Below are positions 1-5,428 of a DNA stretch of 7,730 bases, one piece after another; within the stretch, counting starts at the first letter, position 1; the number at the start of each line of letters is the position of its first letter. The translations under genes and the position numbers were made by a program. The stretch comes from JACPSX01 sp035288405 [NCBI: bacterium] (GTDB lineage: Bacteria > JACPSX01), in assembly GCA_035288405.1 (NCBI GenBank), contig DATEAK010000182.1:1-7730 (forward strand), given 5' to 3'. Under the pieces are notes generated by a model. It was not told the origin of the DNA and searched no databases. It saw only the letters and a list, made by a program, of their open reading frames with translations.

Positions 1-1319
1 GCCTGCTCCAGGTCGCAACGCTCCACCACCAGCTTCTCCAGCGGGATCTGGAGAGAGCGCAAATTAATGTAAGTGCTTTCCTGAGGAAGCTGCCGCCTTA
101 AGGCAGTGAGCCCGGCCTCTCGGCATAACTCCATAAAGTCGGCCCCGACGAAGCCCACAGTAAGCCGGGCCAGTTCCTCCAGGTAATCCTGAGCCTCTTC
201 GCTGAGCGGCATGCCTCGTGTCTGGATAAATAAAATTTCCATACGGCCGGCTTGCTCCGGGGGGCCGACATAGATCTCCCGATCGAAGCGGCCGGGGCGG
301 CGGAAGGACATATCCACGAAGTCGATTCGATTGGTGGTGCCGATGACCATGATGCCTTCGGTGCGCCGGATGCCGTCCATCAGCGAGAGAAATTGTGTGG
401 ACATGCGGGTATCGGCGGCGGATCCGCTCTCCCCCCGCTTAGGAGCCATGACGTCCAGCTCGTCAATGAAGATGATGGACGGGAAGTGCTGGGATGCATT
501 TTGGAAGATCTTTCGCAGGTTGGCCTCGGTCTCTCCATAGGAGCTGCTGATAATCTCGGGCCCGCTGATGTAAAACAGCTTGGCCTCCATCTCGTGGGCG
601 ATGGCTTTGGCCAGGTGTGTCTTGCCTGATCCGGGGGGGCCGTGAAAGATGACCCCCCGGGGTGGATTGATGCCCAGCCGGCGATAGACATTGGGGTAGC
701 GCATGGGAATCTCCACCAGTTCCCGCACCAACTGAATCTCCCGCTCCAGACCGCCCACGTCTTCGTAGGTAATCTCGGGCGTCGTCTCGGGTCCTACAGG
801 AACGGTGTATTTCAACTCGATGGTGGTGTCCCTGGTGATGACTCCCGGCCCCGGAGAGATTTCGACTACTTGGAAAGGTGCTCCGGAGACGCCTGCCCAG
901 CCGAGGGCAGCCCCGGGGAAGCCCGCATGGAGGATTGCGTTCAGGCTGGCGGGGAGTCTCATGGTGGCAAAGGCCTGCTTCAGATAATCTGTAACTCCCG
1001 TGATGACGGAAACATCCAAGAGGGGAGCCAGCACCAGGCGCTCCACGGCTCCGGCCTCGCAGCAGCGCGCCTCCGCCATATCTCCCAGACGAGCCTTAAG
1101 CCCCTGGCGCATGTATTGGTCCAGTCGCACCACCGCCTTACCGTCGCGGTCCGCAGGGGATAGACCCACCCGGGCCAGGGTCGTGCGCCCGTAGCGGGTC
1201 TTGATCTCCACCAGGTCGTTGGGTTGCAGGTGCTGCTGCTCCAGAAACTCCGGGTGGAAAAGGGCTACGCCCTTGCCGCTATGCTCCGCCGTGCTCCGCT
1301 CTATTTTCAGTAGGGACAT
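1..1319 (-). CDS. CDC48/p97 (VCP)-type AAA+ ATPase, C-terminal part beyond the window edge
   Basis: ATP-driven protein unfoldase/segregase of the CDC48/VAT family, cytoplasmic, expected to form hexamers. 439 residues are visible. Residues 1 to about 90 resemble the CDC48 N-terminal double-psi barrel (MSLLKIERST start, then a VEIKTRYG-like strand). The D1 ATPase domain begins near YEDVGGLEREI (185-195). Walker A is GPPGSGKT at 227-234. Walker B is IIFIDE at 282-287. The second region of homology has TTNR ending at R331 and FRRPGRFD at 339-346, supplying the arginine fingers. The D2 ATPase domain normally follows and would lie beyond the left edge. The start is ATG at 1317-1319, preceded by AAGGAGG at 1330-1336 with a 10-nt spacer. 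It lies 139 bp downstream of the bicupin gene, and a long inverted repeat fills much of that gap. Family identity is secure. Client proteins and the presence of D2 cannot be seen here. Confidence 0.93.
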   Translation of the reverse strand, partial: MSLLKIERSTAEHSGKGVALFHPEFLEQQHLQPNDLVEIKTRYGRTTLARVGLSPADRDGKAVVRLDQYMRQGLKARLGDMAEARCCEAGAVERLVLAPLLDVSVITGVTDYLKQAFATMRLPASLNAILHAGFPGAALGWAGVSGAPFQVVEISPGPGVITRDTTIELKYTVPVGPETTPEITYEDVGGLEREIQLVRELVEIPMRYPNVYRRLGINPPRGVIFHGPPGSGKTHLAKAIAHEMEAKLFYISGPEIISSSYGETEANLRKIFQNASQHFPSIIFIDELDVMAPKRGESGSAADTRMSTQFLSLMDGIRRTEGIMVIGTTNRIDFVDMSFRRPGRFDREIYVGPPEQAGRMEILFIQTRGMPLSEEAQDYLEELARLTVGFVGADFMELCREAGLTALRRQLPQESTYINLRSLQIPLEKLVVERCDLEQ

Positions 1320-1336
1320 CCTGCACTCTCCTCCTT

Positions 1337-1406
1337 ACGATCCAACATGGTTTGAAGGCATAGGGGCGTTAGCTTCCCGGAAAGCCAACAACCTATGCCG
1401 GATCGT
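1337..1406 (-). promoter_or_regulatory. Long imperfect hairpin in the 5' leader of the CDC48-like gene
   Basis: Three nested sets of complementary arms are visible. The outer arms are ACGATCC at 1337-1343 and GGATCGT at 1400-1406. The middle arms are GGCATAGG at 1357-1364 and CCTATGCC at 1392-1399. The inner arms are TTAGCTTC and GAAAGCCAA-like sequence around a CCGG tip near 1376-1380, and include G-U wobbles in the minus-strand RNA. The outermost arm ends exactly where the AAGGAGG ribosome-binding site starts (1336). Folding could therefore affect translation of the ATPase, or the element could separate it from the upstream bicupin transcript. No U-tract follows, so it is not a standard intrinsic terminator. 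The regulatory role is inference. Confidence 0.45.
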
Positions 1407-1458
1407 TACCCAATATTTTCCCGCCCTGGGCAGGGCAAACAGAATTGTTCAACGCTTT

Positions 1459-2520
1459 TTATTTCGGCGCGTCCTCAAGATGCTCGATGCCCCCATGGCC
1501 AATGTAGGAGTAGACCCCGGACAGTATGGAGACAAAGAGAGCCGGATTCTTGGGGTCAGCGTTAAAGTGCTGGTGAACGGTGTGTTTGGGGATGAACACC
1601 ACATCCTCTTCTTCCCAGTCCCAGCGTACTCCATCATGCATGTCGTACCCTCTGCCCTTCAGTATTTTGTGCACCTCCTCCGAAACGTGGAGGTGCTTGC
1701 CGGAGCGGCCACCGGGCGGTATTTCCTGGACATAGGCGATGAAGCAGCGCAGGCCCGAGGGGAGCGATGGATGCAGCAGCCATTTGATCCGGCCCATCGC
1801 GGTGTCCTCCCACGGCTGCTTTGCTCCCTGGACTATCTGCGGACAGGTGAGCCGCCACTCCACCTCATCGGCAAACTGCTTCCGGAAGCCGTCGTAGAGG
1901 TTCTTGACCTCTCCCTCAAATTTTGGTGCCTGAGTGCGCCCCGCTAATTTTTCGGCCAGACGCTTGTCTGCTCCCATCAGGGCCAGCGTCTGCTCGGTGG
2001 GCTTGTAATCGGGGTGGATCTCGATAGGCTCTGTGGCCGTCAGGCCCAGGGTAGTGAATACGGAGGGGATCAAAAAGAAGAGACGGGCCGGGGGGCTGTC
2101 GGGATCACAGAAGCGCTGATGGATACAATAGGTGGGAACACAGAAAATGTCCCCAGCCTCCCAGAGATATTTTTTCTCGTCGTGAACGCAGTACCCATGT
2201 CCCTCTATGATGTAGAAAAGAGCCTCCATATAGTGGCGGTGCTTCCCGGAGTGGCTGCCCGGGGTTACAATTTGCTCCATCACGCTGTTGGAGAAAAAGG
2301 GGGCCTTCCAGGTGTCCACCGGTCCGCGCGCATCTCCCATGAAGCTCTTCACCCGCGCCTGTATGTTCTGCCCGAAGGGCACACTATCGTACTTAATCAC
2401 ATGGGGCAGATTGGCCAGATACTCCTCATCGGCAAATCTTTTCCTGATCACATTTTCGTAATGAAGATCCCGCTCGACTGGCTCCCTCTCCCGCATCCGT
2501 TCCATTTCGCGTTCTATCAC
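1459..2520 (-). CDS. Bicupin protein, gentisate 1,2-dioxygenase-like
   Basis: A 353-residue protein with two cupin barrels, probably a cytoplasmic metal-dependent dioxygenase or related enzyme acting on an aromatic acid. Cupin 1 has H94, H96 and H134 in the metal positions. Alanine (A100) sits where the canonical glutamate would be, within HRHxxxALxxIIEG, a pattern typical of three-histidine gentisate dioxygenases. Cupin 2 has the canonical set H276, H278, E282 and H316, with N320 closing motif 2. The length fits gentisate dioxygenase (about 340-380 residues). The start is GTG at 2518-2520, chosen because AGGAGG lies 5 nt upstream (2526-2531); ATG codons at residues 6 and 9 lack such a site. 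The first 20 residues are charged and probably helical, and there is no signal peptide. A promoter candidate lies about 50 nt upstream. The real substrate is unknown, and 1-hydroxy-2-naphthoate or salicylate ring cleavage are alternatives within the same family. Confidence 0.85.
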   Translation of the reverse strand: MIEREMERMREREPVERDLHYENVIRKRFADEEYLANLPHVIKYDSVPFGQNIQARVKSFMGDARGPVDTWKAPFFSNSVMEQIVTPGSHSGKHRHYMEALFYIIEGHGYCVHDEKKYLWEAGDIFCVPTYCIHQRFCDPDSPPARLFFLIPSVFTTLGLTATEPIEIHPDYKPTEQTLALMGADKRLAEKLAGRTQAPKFEGEVKNLYDGFRKQFADEVEWRLTCPQIVQGAKQPWEDTAMGRIKWLLHPSLPSGLRCFIAYVQEIPPGGRSGKHLHVSEEVHKILKGRGYDMHDGVRWDWEEEDVVFIPKHTVHQHFNADPKNPALFVSILSGVYSYIGHGGIEHLEDAPK

Positions 2521-2572
2521 ATTGCCCTCCTTTATTTGCGAGTGTTATGAACTTGCTTTGTGTGGAGATGAA

Positions 2573-2600
2573 CATATAAAAAACAGGGGTAATCTGTCTA
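2573..2600 (-). promoter_or_regulatory. Candidate sigma-70 promoter for the bicupin gene
   Basis: Read on the minus strand, TAGACA (2595-2600, 5 of 6 to the -35 consensus) is followed by a 16-nt spacer and TATATG (2573-2578, 4 of 6 to the -10 consensus). The spacer is T-rich near the -10. Transcription would start near 2566 and give a leader of about 45 nt containing the AGGAGG site. This is a consensus match only. Confidence 0.35.
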
Positions 2601-2688
2601 GAAGAATCCGCCTCATTCCCTACATCATCTATGCCTCTCCGATTCCTGGTCGAACCCGTAACATTGAGATAATTTCTTATAGATCGAC

Positions 2689-2727
2689 GATTCGCTTCGC
2701 TCAGGGGAAAGCTCTGCGCCGGATGAC
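2689..2727. repeat. Possible degenerate dispersed repeat (TTCGCTTCGCTCAG type)
   Basis: ATTCGCTTCGCTCAG followed some 20 bases later by GGATGACC resembles dispersed repeats of the form ATTC...GAATGAC that are common in intergenic DNA of many Gram-negative bacteria. It opens the repeat-dense stretch between the bicupin and binding-protein genes. The match is weak, and it may simply be unique sequence. Confidence 0.25.
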
Positions 2728-2784
2728 CAAAACCCAGTGAATTATGCCATTACTGAGGAATGGAAGCCACCATGAAAGAGCGGC

Positions 2785-2881
2785 CGGGTACCCGGTTTCC
2801 GGGTGATGGGCCGCCCCTACAGAGGAATGGGCCATGGGAAACGAAAATCAGGCGCAATGAATTGCGCCCCTACAGGGGAAT
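2785..2881. repeat. Paired palindromic repeats with a shared GCCCCTACAGNGGAAT tail
   Basis: Two units lie side by side. The first contains the palindrome CGGGTACCCG, an overlapping ACCCGG-TTT-CCGGGT hairpin and GGGCCGCCC, and ends in GCCCCTACAGAGGAAT (2813-2828). The second has 8-bp arms GGCGCAAT and ATTGCGCC (2851-2868) and ends in GCCCCTACAGGGGAAT (2866-2881). The tails differ at one base. Palindromes followed by CCCCTACA are recognisable as dispersed intergenic repeats in several bacterial lineages. No coding potential is seen. Confidence 0.6.
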
Positions 2882-2985
2882 TAGGATGGAGGGGGGCCGG
2901 TTTGGTATCAATCACGATGCAAGCCATTGAATCTTGACTTCTCCTTGCACCTGCTTAAATTCTTATGTCTTCACGTGTAAAGTCT

Positions 2986-3041
2986 GGATTCCGGCTCCCC
3001 GATTACAACTTTCGGGGACAAGCTTGAATGCCGGAATGACG
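2986..3041. repeat. Long-form nested palindromic repeat, copy 1
   Basis: The outer arms ATTCCGGC (2988-2995) and GCCGGAAT (3030-3037) match perfectly and are flanked by the usual TGG...GAC ends. Inside is a second hairpin with arms CCCCGA (2997-3002) and TCGGGG (3012-3017), followed by ACAAGCTT. The internal 31-bp segment (2995-3025) recurs at 7565-7595 with a single mismatch. The ends match the short palindrome at 7404-7428, so this looks like the same element carrying an inserted inner hairpin. Confidence 0.7.
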
Positions 3042-3062
3042 CGAAGGGAAAATCCCCCCGCA

Positions 3063-3083
3063 CCCCCCTTTGATAAAGGGGGG
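3063..3083. repeat. GC-rich hairpin repeat, 9-bp arms
   Basis: CCCCCCTTT and AAAGGGGGG form perfect 9-bp arms around GAT. It is preceded by AAAATCCCCCCG and followed by AGAGAGGGAATGACGAAG, the same GAATGACGAAG end seen in the copy-2 nested repeat. It resembles a dispersed intergenic hairpin repeat and lies downstream of the binding-protein gene. Confidence 0.55.
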
Positions 3084-3118
3084 CAGAGAGAGGGAATGAC
3101 GAAGACACCCTCACCCTG

Positions 3119-3145
3119 GCCTTCTCCCTCAGTGAGGGAGAAGGC
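3119..3145 (-). terminator. Strong hairpin just after the substrate-binding protein gene (repeat-derived)
   Basis: GCCTTCTCCCTCA and its complement TGAGGGAGAAGGC form 13-bp arms with almost no loop, about 3 nt in practice. They start 11 nt beyond the stop codon of the minus-strand binding-protein gene. No U-tract follows, so Rho-independent termination is doubtful. Protection of the mRNA 3' end, or a dispersed repeat serving as a transcript boundary, is equally plausible. The preceding CCCTCACCCT marks it as a relative of the hairpins at 7441-7490 and 7511-7549. Confidence 0.5.
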
Positions 3146-3156
3146 AATTTGAAGAT

Positions 3157-4140
3157 CTAGTCCAGCGGCTTTATGTTGAGCTCCTGCTGCACCTGACGCA
3201 AGAAGCTGAAATCCATCACCTTGTCCAGTGAGACGTCGCGCGGCTGCTTGGTGGATGACTTCCACACCTCAATTTCATTTTGCACTACGTCATTGGATAC
3301 TCCGCCGTCGGCGCGCCAGACTCCCTTGACTGAATTATAAGCTTCCGCTGCGGACTCCTCGTCCATCTGAAACGTTTTGATGATGACAGGGAGGGTTTTT
3401 TCTTTCTGAGACTGAGTGAACTGAAGGCTGCGGATGTACGCGCGGATGAAGCGGCGGATCATGTCGGGGTTAGCGGCAATCTGTTGATCCGAGGAAGCAA
3501 AGCCGCCTTGCAGGAGGTGGACATAATCGCCCGCAAACAGGAGAACCTGCAGGCCCAACTTCTTGGCCTTGTAGTCAAAGGGCGGGGACAGGAGGCCCGC
3601 GGAAACCCGCTTCGAGGCAAGGGCCGTGAAAACATTGCCTGTGCTTCCGAGGTAGGTGGCGCGGACATCCTTATCCGCGTCCATTCCGTGCTGCTTGAGA
3701 ATGGAGCGAGTCGCAATGTCGACCAGCGACCTTACCCCGGTCAACCCGATGATCTTACCCCGCAAGTCCGTCACCTTCTTGATCTCCGGTTGGGCAATCA
3801 AATAAAAGGCGGGCTTCTCTGATCCGCCGGTCAACAGCTTAACCGGCGCGCCCCCGGCAGCGGCTCGGATGGCTGCGGAGCCGTTCGAGGTGAGCTGAAC
3901 CTCTCCGTTCACCACACTGGCAATGTCGGCGGGGGTTTGTATCTGCTCGATGCCAATGTCCAGGCCCTCTGCCTTGAAAATGCCCACCTGGACGCCGACC
4001 TCGAGCGGGAGTTGGGCCAAGCTTATTGCCGGGATGGCCACGCGAGCGCGGATCAGCTTGTCTTGCGGGGCGGCTTCCGCTAAAAAGACGAAACCGGCTA
4101 CAGCGATGACTGCGGCAAGAAAACAAAATTTCGGTTTCAT
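3157..4140 (-). CDS. Secreted NMT1/THI5-like ABC-type substrate-binding protein
   Basis: A 327-residue protein of the SsuA/TauA/NMT1-like binding family that would capture a small solute in the periplasm. The signal peptide is clear: positive MKPK, a hydrophobic stretch to about residue 20, and an AEA-A cleavage site after residue 23. The mature part shows typical family features: PLEVGVQVGIFKAEGLD (45-61), a small-residue SNGSAAIRAAAGGAP loop (85-99), and KVTDLRGKIIGLTG (122-135) at the first lobe crossover. The start ATG (4138-4140) follows AGGAGGGG and overlaps the stop of the upstream zinc-ribbon gene (ATGA), so the two are probably translationally coupled. Longer in-frame extensions upstream have no support. 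No permease or ATPase gene is nearby. The family cannot be assigned a ligand from sequence; the neighbouring UbiD and cupin genes suggest an aromatic acid. Confidence 0.88.
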   Translation of the reverse strand: MKPKFCFLAAVIAVAGFVFLAEAAPQDKLIRARVAIPAISLAQLPLEVGVQVGIFKAEGLDIGIEQIQTPADIASVVNGEVQLTSNGSAAIRAAAGGAPVKLLTGGSEKPAFYLIAQPEIKKVTDLRGKIIGLTGVRSLVDIATRSILKQHGMDADKDVRATYLGSTGNVFTALASKRVSAGLLSPPFDYKAKKLGLQVLLFAGDYVHLLQGGFASSDQQIAANPDMIRRFIRAYIRSLQFTQSQKEKTLPVIIKTFQMDEESAAEAYNSVKGVWRADGGVSNDVVQNEIEVWKSSTKQPRDVSLDKVMDFSFLRQVQQELNIKPLD

Positions 4141-4346
4141 TTTTCCCCTCCTTTTGGGAGCAACGGGATTGAATCGTGAGGTTCTGTTTTTTCGCAGCGG
4201 GATTTCAAAGCGGAGGCAGCCTTCTCGGGCCAGAATCTCTCCGTGCAAAAAGGACAACGCAAGGAGACCTGATTGAGAAGAATTTCTTCGTGGTAAGGAA
4301 AGCGACCCCCGCATTTCGGACAACAAATAAAATTCATTTTGCTCAA
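4137..4346 (-). CDS. Zinc-ribbon mini-protein coupled to the substrate-binding protein gene
   Basis: A small soluble protein of about 66-69 residues. Counting from the ATG at 4335-4337, two CxxC knuckles, C6-x2-C9 and C28-x2-C31, sit 18 residues apart and form a typical zinc ribbon. A charged tail rich in Lys, Glu and Pro follows. The stop TGA overlaps the ATG of the binding-protein gene in ATGA, which strongly supports translation. The start is unclear. GGGAGGG at 4353-4359 lies 6 nt before TTG (4344-4346), directly abuts an ATG (4350-4352) and is 15 nt from another ATG (4335-4337). TTG fits best by spacing. An ATG at 4404-4406 has no ribosome-binding site. No signal peptide or membrane segment is present. 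The function is unknown; zinc binding is inferred from the cysteines, and a regulatory or chaperone role is only possible. Confidence 0.7.
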   Translation of the reverse strand: MSKMNFICCPKCGGRFPYHEEILLNQVSLRCPFCTERFWPEKAASALKSRCEKTEPHDSIPLLPKGGEK

Positions 4347-4438
4347 CGTCATCCCTCCCGTCTCTTTTTGCCTGGCAGGCCCGGTGTTTGGCCCGGCCAA
4401 GATCATGGATTATGCCCGCTCGGTAATCTATTGGCCGC

Positions 4439-5428
4439 CTATACTCGATAATGAGCAGCCGCTGCGGGCAGATCCGTCTGCACGACATTCGCGAAAAAAA
4501 GGCTCTCCAGGGAAAACTCCGCGCTGCCCAGGATTCCTTGTTCTTTGGCCATGTTCACCAGCAGGCTCAAGGTTTCGCGGTTTTCCCGAAAACCGTACGG
4601 GAACGGGTCGGAGCCCAGCAACTCTTTCTGATCCTCCAACAAAGCCGCCAACCAGGGCGTGCTGGAGTAAAAGGCGCGGGACTCATTGCCGGCATAGCAA
4701 ATGTGTTTGGCTTGCGTAAAGGCTTTTACCAAATTCCAGGCCACCCAGGAATGCTGTTCCAGTATCCTGTTGTGGACCACGATCACGTGCATGATCGGGA
4801 AAAGTTTCGTGCGCCGGTAAAAATCGTGCTCGAGGGCCACATAGTTCGGGAAAAGGCGCTCGATCCAGTCTTCCTTCTTGAAGGCCAAGGGAAGTTTGGG
4901 ATAGATCAGCGCGTCCACTTCGCCCTGCTCGAGGGCCTTCTCGGCCATTTTCCCGCGGGGAAGACGAGTGATCTGCAAGCTCTCCGGTTTTATCCACAGG
5001 CGAGGCTCTTCCACTTCGGTGAACCAGGAGACAGCGGAAAGGTCCACTCCGTACTCCCGGCTGAGGATGCCCCGGATCCATAAGGCAGCCGAGTTCACGT
5101 ACCCGATCAAACCGACTCTCTTGCCTTTCAGGTCTTTGGGCGACCCGACGCTCCCATCTTTATGTATGTAGATGGAAGAATGCCGAAACTGCCTCAATGG
5201 AAAGACCGGCAACGCCGTATAGTTCAAACCGCGATTCTTGGTCGCCAAATAAATAGAGATCGAAAACTCGGCCACGTCAAATTCTTCAAACTCGATCCGC
5301 CTCTGGCGCTCATGAGGGATGATCGGCAGGGGAATGATCTCAATTCCCTCCGGCTTGACGCTTCCATTGAGAAGCGGGTGAGTCAGGTCGTAATCACTGC
5401 ATGCCAGAGTCAGGGAAAGATTAGTCAT
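4439..5428 (-). CDS. 4,5-dihydroxyphthalate decarboxylase (Pht5)-like / periplasmic-binding-fold protein
   Basis: A 329-residue protein related to Pht5, which decarboxylates 4,5-dihydroxyphthalate to protocatechuate. Many relatives are annotated as ABC substrate-binding proteins. Diagnostic stretches are LTLACSDYD (6-14), VKPEGIEI (24-31), FDVAEFSISIYL (50-61), LKGKRVGLIGY (100-110), LFPIMHVIVV (209-218) and PYGFRENRETL (277-287). There is no signal peptide, so it is expected in the cytoplasm, which favours an enzyme over a transport component. The start ATG (5426-5428) overlaps the UbiD stop by 8 nt and has GAGG about 8 nt upstream. An in-frame extension to 5539 would run deep into the UbiD gene and was rejected. 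The tight overlap implies co-translation with UbiD. Whether it is catalytic cannot be read from the sequence. Confidence 0.82.
   Translation of the reverse strand: MTNLSLTLACSDYDLTHPLLNGSVKPEGIEIIPLPIIPHERQRRIEFEEFDVAEFSISIYLATKNRGLNYTALPVFPLRQFRHSSIYIHKDGSVGSPKDLKGKRVGLIGYVNSAALWIRGILSREYGVDLSAVSWFTEVEEPRLWIKPESLQITRLPRGKMAEKALEQGEVDALIYPKLPLAFKKEDWIERLFPNYVALEHDFYRRTKLFPIMHVIVVHNRILEQHSWVAWNLVKAFTQAKHICYAGNESRAFYSSTPWLAALLEDQKELLGSDPFPYGFRENRETLSLLVNMAKEQGILGSAEFSLESLFFANVVQTDLPAAAAHYRV

Noticed and set aside
1418-1440. Intrinsic terminator after the bicupin gene
   Set aside because: The only compact stem (GCCC/GGGC) is 4-6 bp and is not followed by a U-tract on the minus strand.
1201-2550. 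Long plus-strand frames at 1201-1947 and 2014-2550
   Set aside because: They are antisense to the bicupin and CDC48-like genes, whose conserved motifs are on the minus strand.
2934-3265. Short frames on both strands (2934-3152 plus, 2963-3265 minus)
   Set aside because: They consist of translated repeats and antisense of the binding-protein gene, with no family resemblance or ribosome-binding site.
4353-4438. Riboswitch or terminator between the Pht5-like and zinc-ribbon genes
   Set aside because: Only short self-complementary runs (TTGGCC-G-GGCCAA) occur; there is no U-tract or recognisable aptamer.
4141-4488. Extension of the substrate-binding protein to a start at 4488 (443 residues)
   Set aside because: The signal peptide and a strong AGGAGGGG place the start at 4140. 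The extension would precede the signal peptide and overlap the zinc-ribbon gene in another frame.
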